DNA of 64,000 nucleotides from Leucobacter muris (GCF_004028235.1 NZ_CP035037.1:2480001-2544000), one strand, 5' to 3'. Numbered from the stretch's first letter, positions 28,313-36,593 are shown. Translations and numbers: made by a program. Notes: generated by a model from the letters alone, not told the origin.

Positions 28313-29007
28313 TGGCACAGCACATCCTGCTCGTCGAAGACGAGGAGTCGATCTCCCGCCCGCTCTCGTTCCTGCTCGAGCGGGAGGGCTACCGCGTGAC
28401 GGTGGTCGACAACGGCGCCGAGGCGGTCACCGTGTTCGGCGGCGCGCACCCCGACCTGGTGCTGCTCGACCTCATGCTGCCCGGCCTGCCCGGAACCGAG
28501 GTCTGCCGGGCGATCCGCCAGACCTCGCAGGTGCCCGTCATCATGCTCACGGCGAAGGACAGCGAGATCGACATCGTCGTGGGCCTCGAGCTCGGCGCCG
28601 ACGACTACATCACGAAGCCCTACTCCACTCGCGAGCTGCTCGCCCGGGTGCGGGCCGCGCTGCGTCGCTCGGGCGTGAGCGATGAGGATCGCGAGGACGA
28701 CCTCGACGAGATGGTGCTCGACGAGCTGGGGATCCGCCTCGACTCCGAGCGCCACGCGGTGACCGTGCGCGGCGAGGAGATCGCCATGCCGCTGCGCGAG
28801 TTCGAGCTGCTCGAGATGCTCATGCGGCACTCCGGCCGCGTGCTGACCCGCGGGCAGCTCATCGACCGGGTCTGGGGCAGCAACTACTACGGCGACACCA
28901 AGACCCTCGACGTGCACATCAAGCGCATCCGCGCCCGCATCGAGGAGGAGCCCTCGAAACCGAAGCTCATCTCGACGGTGCGGGGCGTGGGCTACCGGTT
29001 CGGGTAG
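28312..29007 (+). CDS. regX3: Phosphate response regulator (RegX3/PhoB type, OmpR family)
   Basis: 231 aa from GTG overlapping the senX3 stop, with AGAAAGGA upstream. Receiver domain: EDEE acidic patch at 9-12, phospho-acceptor Asp53 (LVLLDLMLPG) and Lys102 (ITKPYS). C-terminal winged helix with TLDVHIKRIRARIEEEP and VRGVGYRFG. Expected to bind direct repeats such as the one at 27021-27042. Confidence 0.95.
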   Translation: MAQHILLVEDEESISRPLSFLLEREGYRVTVVDNGAEAVTVFGGAHPDLVLLDLMLPGLPGTEVCRAIRQTSQVPVIMLTAKDSEIDIVVGLELGADDYITKPYSTRELLARVRAALRRSGVSDEDREDDLDEMVLDELGIRLDSERHAVTVRGEEIAMPLREFELLEMLMRHSGRVLTRGQLIDRVWGSNYYGDTKTLDVHIKRIRARIEEEPSKPKLISTVRGVGYRFG

Positions 29008-29050
29008 GCCGCATCCCGGCCCCGTCCGAGCGGGCGCGGCGGGTCCTCCA

Positions 29051-29113
29051 GCACCGATCGACGTTCAGACACCCCTCTTCCGCGAAACGAGGTGCCCGAG
29101 CGTCGATCGGTGC
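29051..29113. repeat. 63-bp palindromic repeat element, copy A
   Basis: Starts GCACCGATCGACGTTCA and ends GAGCGTCGATCGGTGC; the outer 13 bases pair perfectly and an inner CACC/GGTG pair follows. The 15 central bases differ from copy B at 36451-36513 while total length and arms are conserved, so it behaves like a REP-type or MITE-like element with compensated structure. Confidence 0.8.
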
Positions 29114-29245
29114 CGCTGAGGGAAACATCGCGGGGGGTATCGATGCGGCCGGGGCCTCGGTGCCGCTGAGGGAGCGTCGCCGGGGGTATCGGTACGACCG
29201 GAGCATCGGTGCGGCCGAGAGAGCATCGGCCGGAAGAGGTGATCG
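29111..29245. repeat. Imperfect tandem repeat, period 49-50 bp, about 2.7 copies
   Basis: Units begin at 29111 and 29161 (TGCCGCTGAGGGA) and at 29210 (TGCGGCCGAGAGA), each with a CATCG-type and GGGGTATCG-type core. It immediately follows palindromic element A. It fills most of the 29008-29333 spacer downstream of regX3. Confidence 0.65.
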
Positions 29246-29281
29246 ACGCCCCGGGGATGGCTGGAAAGAGGCCCCTACGCA

Positions 29282-29318
29282 GTGCGCCCCCGGGATCGTC
29301 GGGATCCCGGGGGCGCAC
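29282..29318. terminator. Bidirectional hairpin between regX3 and the convergent lipoprotein gene
   Basis: 16-bp perfect stem, GTGCGCCCCCGGGATC with its complement, 5-base loop. No T-run on either side; the position between convergent genes supports a terminator role. Confidence 0.65.
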
Positions 29319-29333
29319 CGCGTGCGGCGGAGG

Positions 29334-29915
29334 TTACTGGGGCTGATCCTCGTCGTTCTCGCCGACGTGGGACTGCGCGGCCTCCTGCTGCTCGGCGGTC
29401 GCCTGCTCATCGCGCTCATCGGCGGCGCCGAAGTCGGCGGGCAGCACGTAGTCGCGGTACTCGGCGAGCGTGCCGTCGAGCACGGGGATCTGGTACTCGA
29501 CCTCGGGGGTGCCGGCGGCCTGGAAGTAGGCGGCGACCGTCGCGCCCGCGGAGACGCCGGGCAGCGACACGAGCACGGGAGCCTGCTCGTCGTCGGGGTT
29601 GCCGAAGCGGGTGTTGCCCGTGGGGATGTCGAACTCGGCGCTGGCGGAGGCCGAGCCCTCGGTCACGAAGTTGATGGTGAGCTGCTGCTCGCTGCCGCTG
29701 CGGTTCACGGCGCTGAACACGACATTGAAGTTCTCGCCCGTCTCATCGGCGATCAGCATGATGTTGCGCACGTCGACGTTCTGGGTCGAGATGTCACGAC
29801 CATCGCTGGGTGCGTAGGGCTCGAGCGTGCCCTGGGGCGCGATCAGGCTGCATCCGGTCGCGCCGAGCGCGAGTACCGCCGCCAGAGCGATGGACGAGGC
29901 GATCCGAATCTTCAA
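29334..29915 (-). CDS. Predicted lipoprotein, conserved in Microbacteriaceae
   Basis: 193 aa from TTG, chosen because GGAGG precedes it by 6 bases and it places the signal sequence at the N-terminus (MKIRIASSIALAAVLALG, lipobox GATGC, Cys22). An ATG at 30002 would add 29 unlikely residues. The mature domain looks beta-rich with VDVRNIMLIADE, and the C-terminus is acidic and Gln-rich. Function unknown. Divergent from carD; a DtxR-like box lies between them. Confidence 0.82.
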   Translation of the reverse strand: MKIRIASSIALAAVLALGATGCSLIAPQGTLEPYAPSDGRDISTQNVDVRNIMLIADETGENFNVVFSAVNRSGSEQQLTINFVTEGSASASAEFDIPTGNTRFGNPDDEQAPVLVSLPGVSAGATVAAYFQAAGTPEVEYQIPVLDGTLAEYRDYVLPADFGAADERDEQATAEQQEAAQSHVGENDEDQPQ

Positions 29916-30007
29916 GAGGTCCTCCGAGCCGTGGGTCGATGACGTGCGTCGCATACCGCGATCACAGTTTGAACTCATCATAACGGTCCGCGTTCGCCTC
30001 ACGCAGC

Positions 30008-30026
30008 TTAGGTAAGCCTAAGTCAG
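30008..30026. promoter_or_regulatory. DtxR/IdeR-like iron box upstream of carD and the lipoprotein gene
   Basis: TTAGGTAAGCCTAAGTCAG matches about 15 of 19 positions of the actinobacterial iron-box consensus TWAGGTWAGSCTWACCTWA; the core CTTAGG/CCTAAG is a perfect inverted repeat. It lies 72 bases before carD and 93 before the lipoprotein gene. Match is by eye. Confidence 0.5.
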
Positions 30027-30041
30027 AGATGACGAGTGTGG

Positions 30042-30047
30042 TATTCT
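30042..30047 (+). promoter_or_regulatory. -10 element of carD
   Basis: TATTCT, 32 bases upstream of the carD ATG, just downstream of the iron-box-like palindrome. No clear -35. Confidence 0.45.
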
Positions 30048-30079
30048 AGTGGTTGAACTGCTGTAAAGGAGCCAACTCG

Positions 30080-30565
30080 ATGCAATTTGAGGTCGGAGAG
30101 ACCGTCGTCTTCCCCCACCACGGTGCCGCCAGGATCATCGATGTCAAGAAGCGCAAGCTCGGCGGTGAAGAGAAGCTCTTCCTGAAGCTGCAGGTCGATC
30201 AGGGCGATCTCACCATCGAGGTGCCGGCCGAGAACTGCGAACTCGTCGGCGTGCGCGATGTCATCGACAAGGAAGGCCTCGAGCGGGTGTTCGAGGTGCT
30301 GCGCGCCCCCTTCACCGAAGAGCCGACCAACTGGTCGCGCCGCTACAAGGCCAACACCGAGAAGCTCGCCTCGGGCGATGTGATCAAGGTCTCCGAGGTC
30401 GTGCGCGACCTGTGGCGCCGCGATCAAGAGGTGCGCTCGCTCTCCGCCGGCGAGAAGCGCATGCTCGCGAAGGCCCGTCAGATCCTCGTCTCCGAGCTCG
30501 CGCTCGCAGAGAAGACCGACGAGGAGAAGGCCTCCGAAGTGCTCGACCAGGTGCTCGCCTCGTAG
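30080..30565 (+). CDS. carD: CarD family RNA polymerase-binding regulator
   Basis: 161 aa. Binds the RNA polymerase beta subunit and stabilises open complexes, chiefly at rRNA promoters. Begins [19 protein letters not shown], the RNAP-interacting domain (1-65), followed by the helical DNA-binding domain with [24 protein letters not shown] precedes the ATG by 8 bases; an upstream in-frame ATG at 30053 is ignored. Followed by a strong hairpin. Confidence 0.96.
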   Translation: MQFEVGETVVFPHHGAARIIDVKKRKLGGEEKLFLKLQVDQGDLTIEVPAENCELVGVRDVIDKEGLERVFEVLRAPFTEEPTNWSRRYKANTEKLASGDVIKVSEVVRDLWRRDQEVRSLSAGEKRMLAKARQILVSELALAEKTDEEKASEVLDQVLAS

Positions 30566-30599
30566 CCGCAGAGCACTCGGGGATCCGCATCCCTCACCC

Positions 30600-30628
30600 G
30601 TGACGCCCCGCCCAGAGCGGGGCGTCAC
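30600..30628 (+). terminator. Terminator after carD
   Basis: GTGACGCCCCGC and GCGGGGCGTCAC flank a 5-base loop, followed by GCGTTTG. 34 bases after the carD stop. Confidence 0.7.
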
Positions 30629-30658
30629 GCGTTTGCGCCCCGTCGCGGGGCGGCCGGG

Positions 30659-30664
30659 TACGCT
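30659..30664 (+). promoter_or_regulatory. -10 hexamer of leaderless ispD
   Basis: TACGCT ends 6 bases before the ispD ATG. Confidence 0.55.
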
Positions 30665-30670
30665 GGGGCC

Positions 30671-31444
30671 ATGAACCCACTCGCGAACGATCTGTCCGGA
30701 TCGACCCCGCACGCGCTGCCCACCCTGGGAGTCGTGCTCGTCGCCGCGGGGCGCGGCGAGCGGCTCGGAGCGGGCACCCCCAAGGCCTTCGTCGAGCTGC
30801 ACGGGCGCGCACTGCTCGAATTCGGGGTCGGCGTCGTCACCTCGCTGCCCCACCTGGGGCACCTCGTGGTCGTGGCGCCCGAGTCGCACGCCGCGATCGC
30901 GCTCGACATCGTCGAGCAGGTGCTGCCCGAGGGGTCGCCGTGGGAGGTCTCGGTCGTGCCCGGCGGCCGCGAGCGCCACGAGTCGGTGCGCTTCGGCCTG
31001 GAGGCGCTCCCCGAGAGCGTCGAGACCGTGCTCGTGCACGACGCGGCCCGGCCCTTCGCGAGCGCCGAGCTCTTCGAGCGTGTGATCGCCGAGGTGCGGC
31101 GAACTGGCGACGCGGTCGTTCCCGCGCTGCCGGTGGTCGACACCATCAAGCGGGTCGATGCCGACGGGATCGTGCACGAGACCGTGGACCGCGCGCCGCT
31201 CGTGGCCGTGCAGACCCCGCAGGGCTTCGCGCGCGAGACGCTCGCCGCAGCGCACTCCACCGCGCAGCTGCAGCACGAGGCGGGCCTCCCGACCGACGAT
31301 GCCGAGGTCGTGCAGCGCGCCGGCGCGCAGGTGCGCACCGTGCCGGGCGAGCAGCGCGCCCACAAGCTCACCGCACCGGCCGATCTGGCGATCCTCGAGC
31401 ACTTCCTCACCGCCAATCTGCTCGGCCTGGAGTCCGAGGCATGA
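30671..31444 (+). CDS. ispD: 2-C-methyl-D-erythritol 4-phosphate cytidylyltransferase
   Basis: MEP-pathway step joining CTP to MEP. 257 aa. Nucleotide-binding motif VLVAAGRGERLG and TPKAF near the N-terminus; VHDAARPF (DXA motif) in the centre; APADLAILEHFL at the end. Slightly long (usual 225-240) because of about 17 extra N-terminal residues. Overlaps ispF by 4 bp. Confidence 0.95.
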   Translation: MNPLANDLSGSTPHALPTLGVVLVAAGRGERLGAGTPKAFVELHGRALLEFGVGVVTSLPHLGHLVVVAPESHAAIALDIVEQVLPEGSPWEVSVVPGGRERHESVRFGLEALPESVETVLVHDAARPFASAELFERVIAEVRRTGDAVVPALPVVDTIKRVDADGIVHETVDRAPLVAVQTPQGFARETLAAAHSTAQLQHEAGLPTDDAEVVQRAGAQVRTVPGEQRAHKLTAPADLAILEHFLTANLLGLESEA

Positions 31445-31968
31445 GCGCGGCCGAGCCGGCTGCGAACCCCGGATCCGCCGCGGCGCAGATCCGCGTGGGC
31501 ACGGGGTTCGACGTGCACGCGTACGATGCAGGATCACCGCTGCGCCTCGCCGGCCTCGACTGGCCCGGCGAGACCGGCCTGTCGGGGCACAGCGACGGCG
31601 ACGCCGTCTGCCACGCCGTCGTCGACGCGCTGCTCTCGGCGGCGGGGCTCGGCGACATCGGCGGCCTCGTGGGTGTGGATCAGCCGCGCACCGAGGGCGC
31701 CGCGAGCACCGGCTTCGTGCGCCTCGCGCTCGCGCGGCTGCAGGCGCACGGCTGGCGCCCGGTCAACGTGTCCGTGCAGATCGTGGGCGACCGACCGAAG
31801 TTCTCACCCAGACGCGACGAAGCCCAGCGGGTCATGAGCGAGCTCGTGGGCGCGCCCGTGAGCCTCGGCGCCACCACGACCGACCACCTCGGCTTCACCG
31901 GTCGGGGCGAGGGGCTCGCCGCGATCGCGACCGCGCTCATCGAGCGCCGCGGATCTCAGCCCGCGTAG
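31441..31968 (+). CDS. ispF: 2-C-methyl-D-erythritol 2,4-cyclodiphosphate synthase
   Basis: Cyclises CDP-ME-2-phosphate in the MEP pathway. 175 aa; zinc ligands in GFDVHAY and GHSDGDAVCHA, and the C-terminal TTTDHLGFTGRGEG signature. ATG overlaps the ispD stop; the first 16 residues are an extra Ala-rich segment. The 3' end overlaps the convergent purM by 13 bp. Confidence 0.95.
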   Translation: MSAAEPAANPGSAAAQIRVGTGFDVHAYDAGSPLRLAGLDWPGETGLSGHSDGDAVCHAVVDALLSAAGLGDIGGLVGVDQPRTEGAASTGFVRLALARLQAHGWRPVNVSVQIVGDRPKFSPRRDEAQRVMSELVGAPVSLGATTTDHLGFTGRGEGLAAIATALIERRGSQPA

Positions 31969-33065
31969 GAGCCGACGAGGCGCACCGCGCCACCGTCCAC
32001 GCCCTTCGCGCCCTGCTCGAAGCCCTCGAAGTCGCGCGACGACGTGGAGACCGTGCCCACCACCCAGGTGTCGAGCCCCTCGCCGGTGAGTGCCGCGGCC
32101 ACCTGCGGGGCGCGATCCGCGGCCACCACCGCGAACATGCCGACTCCGAGGTTCCAGGCGCCCTCGAGCGACTCGAGCGTGTGGCCGCCCAGCTCGGCGA
32201 GGTGCCGGAAGACGGGCAGCGGCGACCACGAGGTGCGATCCACCTCGACCCAGGCGCCCCTCGGCAGCACCCGCGCCAGGTTCGCCGCGATGCCGCCGCC
32301 GGTGACGTGGCTCAGCACGTGCACGGCGCCGTCGAGCGACGGATCCTCGAGCACGCGCAGCAGGGGCGCCGTGTACAGCGCGGTGGGCGTCAGCAGGGCC
32401 TCACCGTAACTCGCCCCCAGCTCTGCGCTGCGGTCGCCGTAGCCGATGCCGCGCTCGGCGAGGATATGGCGCACGAGCGAGAAGCCGTTGGAGTGCAGGC
32501 CGGAGGCCGCCATCGCGAGCACCACGTCGCCGTGCTGCACGAGCGAGGGCTGCAGCATGCGGTCGGCCTCGACCACACCCGTCGCGGCGCCCGCCACGTC
32601 ATAGTCGTCGGGCCCGAGCAGGCCGGGGTGCTCGGCGGTCTCACCGCCGACCAGCGCGGTGCCGGTGGCCTCGCAGGCCTCGGCGATGCCGCGCACGATG
32701 TCGGCGATGCGCTCGGGCACCACCTTGCCGCACGCGATGTAGTCGGTCATGAAGAGCGGCTTCGCCCCGACCACCACGATGTCGTCGACGACCATGGCCA
32801 CGAGATCCTGACCGATGGTGTCGTGCTTGTCGATGGCCTGCGCGATCGCGACCTTCGTGCCCACGCCGTCGGTCGACGAGGCGAGCAGCGGGCGCTTGTA
32901 GCCGAGCAGCGCACTCGCGTCGAACATGCCGGCGAAACCGCCGACGCCCCCCAGCACCTCGGGGCCGTGGGTGCGGCCGACCGCCGACTTCATCAGTTCG
33001 ACGGCGAGGTCGCCCGCCGCGGTATCGACTCCGGACTGGGCATAGATCGACGCGTTTTCGCTCAC
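31956..33065 (-). CDS. purM: Phosphoribosylformylglycinamidine cyclo-ligase (AIR synthase)
   Basis: Fifth step of purine synthesis: FGAM plus ATP to AIR. 369 aa from GTG (VSENASIYAQSGVD). Signature segments are LASSTDGVGTKVAIA, VVDDIVVVGAKPLFMTDYIA and LSHVTGGGIAANL. TACGCT ends 6 bases before the GTG (33072-33077), a leaderless arrangement; further in-frame upstream codons are Ala/Arg-rich and ignored. Divergent from purF. Confidence 0.96.
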   Translation of the reverse strand: MSENASIYAQSGVDTAAGDLAVELMKSAVGRTHGPEVLGGVGGFAGMFDASALLGYKRPLLASSTDGVGTKVAIAQAIDKHDTIGQDLVAMVVDDIVVVGAKPLFMTDYIACGKVVPERIADIVRGIAEACEATGTALVGGETAEHPGLLGPDDYDVAGAATGVVEADRMLQPSLVQHGDVVLAMAASGLHSNGFSLVRHILAERGIGYGDRSAELGASYGEALLTPTALYTAPLLRVLEDPSLDGAVHVLSHVTGGGIAANLARVLPRGAWVEVDRTSWSPLPVFRHLAELGGHTLESLEGAWNLGVGMFAVVAADRAPQVAAALTGEGLDTWVVGTVSTSSRDFEGFEQGAKGVDGGAVRLVGSYAG

Positions 33066-33071
33066 CCCACC

Positions 33072-33077
33072 AGCGTA
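33072..33077 (-). promoter_or_regulatory. -10 hexamer of leaderless purM
   Basis: TACGCT on the minus strand, 6 bases before the GTG start. Confidence 0.55.
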
Positions 33078-33214
33078 CCGTGCCGAACCGGGCGCGCCGG
33101 CGGCGAGTGCACGGCCCCGGGCGCAGGCGATCCCCCGCACCCAGCGGCGTGTGGGACACTAGAGCGTGCGTCTGTCTGACGCCCCATCGCATCCCAGGGA
33201 GCATTCACACCAGC

Positions 33215-34675
33215 ATGTGCGGCATCGTCGGTATCGTCTCGCAAGAACCGGTCAACCAGCAGGTCTACGACAGCCTCCTCCTCCTGCAGCACCGCGGCCA
33301 GGACTCGACGGGCATCGCCACGCTCGACGGCGACTTCTTCCACGTCGTCAAAGCCAAGGGCCAGGTGCGCGAGGCCTACCGCACGCGCGACATGCGCACC
33401 CTGAAGGGCAACGTCGGCCTCGGCCACGTGCGCTATGCGACCCGCGGCTCGGCCGCCGCCGAAGAAGAGGCGCAGCCCTTCTACGTGGGCGCCCCCTACG
33501 GCATCATCCTGGTGCACAACGGCAACCTCACGAACACGCGCGAGCTCACCGCCGAGCTCTACAACGTCGACCGCCGCCACCTCAACACGCACTCCGACAC
33601 CGAGCTGCTGCTCAACGTGCTCGCGAACGAGCTGCAGGCCGGGATCACCGGCCTCTCGCTCGACAAGGATCAGGTCTTCGAGGCCGTCTCCCGCGTGCAC
33701 GAGCGGGTCGAGGGATCCTACGCCACCATCGCGCTCATCGCCGGCTACGGCCTGCTCGCCTTCCGCGATCCCCACGGCATCCGCCCTCTCGTGCTCGGCC
33801 GCCGCACCGCCGAGAACGGCGCCGACGAGTGGGTCGTCGCCTCGGAGTCGCTCGTGCTCGAGTCGGGCGGCTACGAGATCGTGCGCGACGTCGAGCCCGG
33901 CGAGGCGATCCTCATCTCCCCCGACGGCTGGATGTATTCGCAGCAGTGCGCGAAGACCACCCGCCTCGTGCCCTGCGCGTTCGAGTACATCTACCTCGCC
34001 CGCCCCGACTCGGTGCTCGACGGCATCGCCGTCTACGACGCCCGGCTGCGGCTCGGCGACGTGCTCGCCGAGGAGATCGCCGAGCAGCTGCCCGACGTCG
34101 ACATCGACGTGGTCATGCCGATCCCCGATTCCGCCCGTCCGAGCGCGATGCAGGTGGCGCAGAAGCTCGGCATCGAGTACCGCGAGGGCTTCTTCAAGAA
34201 CCGCTACGTGGGCCGCACCTTCATCATGCCCGGACAGGCGGTGCGCAAGAAGAGCGTGCGTCAGAAGCTCAACGCCATGAGCGTCGAGTTCAAGGGCAAG
34301 AACGTGCTGATCGTCGACGACTCGATCGTGCGCGGCACCACCTCGCGCGAGATCGTCGAGATGGCGCGCGCCGCGGGTGCGAAGTCGGTCGTCTTCGCCT
34401 CGGCGGCTCCCCCCGTGGTGTTCCCGCACGTCTACGGCATCAACATGCCGTCGCGCGGCGAGCTGATCGCGCACGGCCGCACCTCCGAGGAGATCGCCGC
34501 CGAGCTGGGCGCCGACCACCTCATCTACATGAGCGTCGAGGGCATGAACCGCGCCATCATGCAGGGTCAGGATCGCGTCACCGAGCTCGAGCAGAGCTGC
34601 TTCACCGGCGAGTACATCGCCGGCAGCGTCGACGCCGAGTACCTGGCGTGGGTCGAGGCGACGCAGGAGAGCTAG
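33215..34675 (+). CDS. purF: Amidophosphoribosyltransferase
   Basis: First committed purine step: PRPP plus glutamine to phosphoribosylamine. 486 aa starting MCGIVGIV, so Cys2 becomes the N-terminal nucleophile directly without a propeptide. Glutaminase domain followed by PRPP-binding VLIVDDSIVRGTTSREIV. Divergent from purM; followed by a 21-bp terminator hairpin. Confidence 0.97.
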   Translation: MCGIVGIVSQEPVNQQVYDSLLLLQHRGQDSTGIATLDGDFFHVVKAKGQVREAYRTRDMRTLKGNVGLGHVRYATRGSAAAEEEAQPFYVGAPYGIILVHNGNLTNTRELTAELYNVDRRHLNTHSDTELLLNVLANELQAGITGLSLDKDQVFEAVSRVHERVEGSYATIALIAGYGLLAFRDPHGIRPLVLGRRTAENGADEWVVASESLVLESGGYEIVRDVEPGEAILISPDGWMYSQQCAKTTRLVPCAFEYIYLARPDSVLDGIAVYDARLRLGDVLAEEIAEQLPDVDIDVVMPIPDSARPSAMQVAQKLGIEYREGFFKNRYVGRTFIMPGQAVRKKSVRQKLNAMSVEFKGKNVLIVDDSIVRGTTSREIVEMARAAGAKSVVFASAAPPVVFPHVYGINMPSRGELIAHGRTSEEIAAELGADHLIYMSVEGMNRAIMQGQDRVTELEQSCFTGEYIAGSVDAEYLAWVEATQES

Positions 34676-34805
34676 GGCCCAGCCCGGCGCCGATCGCACG
34701 AGCGCGGCCGACGCCGTCGCCGCGCAGGGATCCGTCTCGAGCGGATCGCCGGGCGGAGCGACGGGCTGAGGTGCGGGGAGGCGCCACGGGCTGAAGCGAC
34801 GGGGA

Positions 34806-34852
34806 CGACAGAGGCGGGCGCCGCGCTTCTCGCGCGGCGCCCGCCTCTGTCG
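34806..34852. terminator. Bidirectional terminator between purF and tatA
   Basis: Perfect 21-bp stem (34806-34826 with 34832-34852, beginning CGACAGAGGCGGGCGCC) and a 5-base loop TTCTC. Convergent genes on both sides. The rest of 34676-34882 shows nothing else. Confidence 0.8.
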
Positions 34853-34882
34853 TGGGTGAGGGCTCTGTCGTCGGTGAGAGCT

Positions 34883-35149
34883 CTAGGGCCTGTCGCCGGG
34901 GGTCGGATCGTCGCCGGGATCGCGGGGCTCGGTGCGGGGAGTCTCGTTCTTCGGCGCCTCGGGCGCGGCACCGGCGGGGCCGTTGCCCTTCGCGGTCGCG
35001 TCCGCGTCGTCGTTGCGCACCTCTTTCTTGAGGATGCGCATCGACTGTCCCAGGCTCTTCGCCAGGCCCGGCAGCTTCGGCGCGCCGAAGAGCAGCAGCA
35101 CGATGAAGAGGATGACCACCAGTGTGGGGCCGTTGAGGTTACCGAGCAT
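34883..35149 (-). CDS. tatA: Sec-independent translocase protein TatA (intact copy)
   Basis: 88 aa: one membrane helix (LVVILFIVLLLFG), the hinge PKLPGLAKSLGQSMRILKKEV forming the amphipathic helix, and a charged Pro-rich tail. TatA forms the protein-conducting part of the twin-arginine pathway. A near-identical but frameshifted copy lies 32 bases upstream. tatB/tatC are not in the window. Confidence 0.93.
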   Translation of the reverse strand: MLGNLNGPTLVVILFIVLLLFGAPKLPGLAKSLGQSMRILKKEVRNDDADATAKGNGPAGAAPEAPKNETPRTEPRDPGDDPTPGDRP

Positions 35150-35181
35150 GCGGGAGCACTCCGATCGTCAGGGTCAGATCA

Positions 35182-35437
35182 TTATGGCACGTCGGGGCGC
35201 GGCGGCTGCGGTGCGGCCTCCTGCGCGACGGGGGCGGCGGAGACCGCCGGAGCCGCCGCGGGGCGATCCTGAGCAGCCGCCTCCGTCGTGTCGGGATCGC
35301 TGCTCACCTCTTTCTTGAGGATGCGCATCGACTGCCCCAGGCTCTTCGCCAGCCCCGGCAAACTTCGGCGCACCGAAGAGCAGCAGCACGATGAAGAGGA
35401 TGACGACGAGGTGCGCTCCACCCAGGTTTCCTAGCAT
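35182..35437 (-). pseudogene. Second tatA copy with a one-base frameshift
   Basis: Starts MLGNLGGAHLVVILFIVLL and reads GAPK, then an extra base in AAA at 35360-35362 (two A's expected by comparison with the intact tatA) shifts the frame. The sequence LPGLAKSLGQSMRILKKEV continues in the next frame to a stop at 35182. Correcting one base gives an 84-aa TatA. The membrane helix and amphipathic helix are nearly identical to the neighbour, so this is a tandem duplication. Could be a true pseudogene or a homopolymer sequencing error. Confidence 0.85.
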
Positions 35438-35469
35438 CGGGTGAACTCCGTTCGTGAGTGATGGGCCGA

Positions 35470-35865
35470 TTATCGCACGTCGCGCTGAATGGCGATGCCG
35501 ACGCCGCTGCCGCGCTTCGCGAGGAATCCGAGCACGAGCGAGAAGAGGCCGCCGACGCCCAGGCCGATCGCGGCGCCGATGATCGCGCTGAAGCCGATCA
35601 CCTGGCCCATCGTGTACTCGGCGCCCTCGGGGATGGGGAAGAGCAGGCAGGCCAGCATGGCCACGATCGCCCCCAGGGCGGCGGCGCCCACGAGCACCCG
35701 GCCGTAGCGCACGGTGCGCTGCAGAGTGACCTCGTGCTCGGTCTCCTCGATCACGGGCACGGGCTCTGCGAGGGCCTCTTCGATCGCCTGCTGCGCGGAG
35801 AGCTCGGCTTCGGGTTCGACGGCGGCGCGCTGCGGCTGCTCGCTCGCGGCATCGGGATTACTCAT
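35470..35865 (-). CDS. Small membrane protein, function unknown
   Basis: 131 aa with an acidic Gln/Glu-rich N-terminus (1-45) and two long hydrophobic segments (about 57-78 and 86-115), the second Gly-rich. Ends in a basic tail. GGAGG just before the ATG. Neighbour of the tatA pair but separated by 32 bases; no family recognised. Confidence 0.78.
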   Translation of the reverse strand: MSNPDAASEQPQRAAVEPEAELSAQQAIEEALAEPVPVIEETEHEVTLQRTVRYGRVLVGAAALGAIVAMLACLLFPIPEGAEYTMGQVIGFSAIIGAAIGLGVGGLFSLVLGFLAKRGSGVGIAIQRDVR

Positions 35866-36002
35866 GCCTCCATTGTCGCAGCCGGCGACTGAGCGTCACC
35901 TCCGCTCGGCGTGCGAGACCGCCGAATGCGCGCCTTCGCGTCGGGGCACGGGCGCTCGGCGGCGCGGGGCTCTCGGCGCTCCGCTCAAGCGGCTCGGGGC
36001 GC

Positions 36003-36356
36003 TCAGGCGAGCGGCAGCAGGCCGTGGAGATCGGCTCGGGATCCGGAGGCAACGACGCGCGAATCGGCGAGCGCGGTCTCCCAGTCGAGTTCGCCCGTCG
36101 CGAGCGCGATCCAGGTCGCCGGATCGGTCTCGATCACGTTGGGCGGGGTGCCCCGCGTGTGCCGGGGGCCCGCGACGCACTGGGTCGCTCCGAAGGGGGG
36201 CACGCGCACCTCGACCGAGTTGCCCGGGGCGCGCTCGGCGAGCTCCTCGAGCAGGTATCGCACGGCGGTCGCGAGCACGGTCCGGCCGGTCTCGCCCTTC
36301 CGCGCCGCGGCGAGCGCAGCGCGCCCGTCCTCGATCGCCACCTTCCGCTTCGCCAC
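36003..36356 (-). CDS. Sterol-carrier-like family protein, function unknown
   Basis: 117 aa from GTG (VAKRKVAIEDGRAAL), preferred over the GTG at 36365 because TACAGT (36364-36369) lies 7 bases upstream and homologues begin with this motif. Contains RVPPFGATQCV and VIETDPATWIALATG, the pattern of the actinobacterial 'sterol carrier family protein' (SCP2-like) encoded near purine genes. Biological role unknown. Spacing of 137 bases to the previous gene shows no feature. Confidence 0.75.
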   Translation of the reverse strand: MAKRKVAIEDGRAALAAARKGETGRTVLATAVRYLLEELAERAPGNSVEVRVPPFGATQCVAGPRHTRGTPPNVIETDPATWIALATGELDWETALADSRVVASGSRADLHGLLPLA

Positions 36357-36450
36357 GTGATCCACTGTACCGCCGCCCCTCGCGCGTCCGGGTCCCGAGC
36401 CGAACCCGGAGCCTCGAACGGCGGCGCCTCGGCGACCGCTCTCGCTCGAA

Positions 36451-36513
36451 GCACCGATCGACGTTCACGCACCGAGAAGCAGCGGATCGAGGTGCCTGAG
36501 CGTCGATCGGTGC
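36451..36513. repeat. 63-bp palindromic repeat element, copy B
   Basis: Same length and arms as copy A at 29051-29113 (GCACCGATCGACG outer arms, CACC/GAGGTGCC inner arms) with a different 15-base centre. It lies in the divergent gap between the sterol-carrier-like gene and purD. Confidence 0.8.
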
Positions 36514-36587
36514 GCGAGAGCCGGGAAGGAAGCTCGGACACGTGCGCGCGCAGAACGTGCGCGCAGAGCCCCGGATCGCCACCCCAC

Positions 36588-36593
36588 TATCCT
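36588..36593 (+). promoter_or_regulatory. -10 hexamer of leaderless purD
   Basis: TATCCT ends 6 bases before the purD GTG. Confidence 0.55.

Noticed and set aside
35345..35437. Programmed frameshift in the second tatA
   Set aside because: No slippery heptamer or stimulatory structure is apparent, and the unshifted product has no sensible C-terminus; mutation or sequencing error is simpler.
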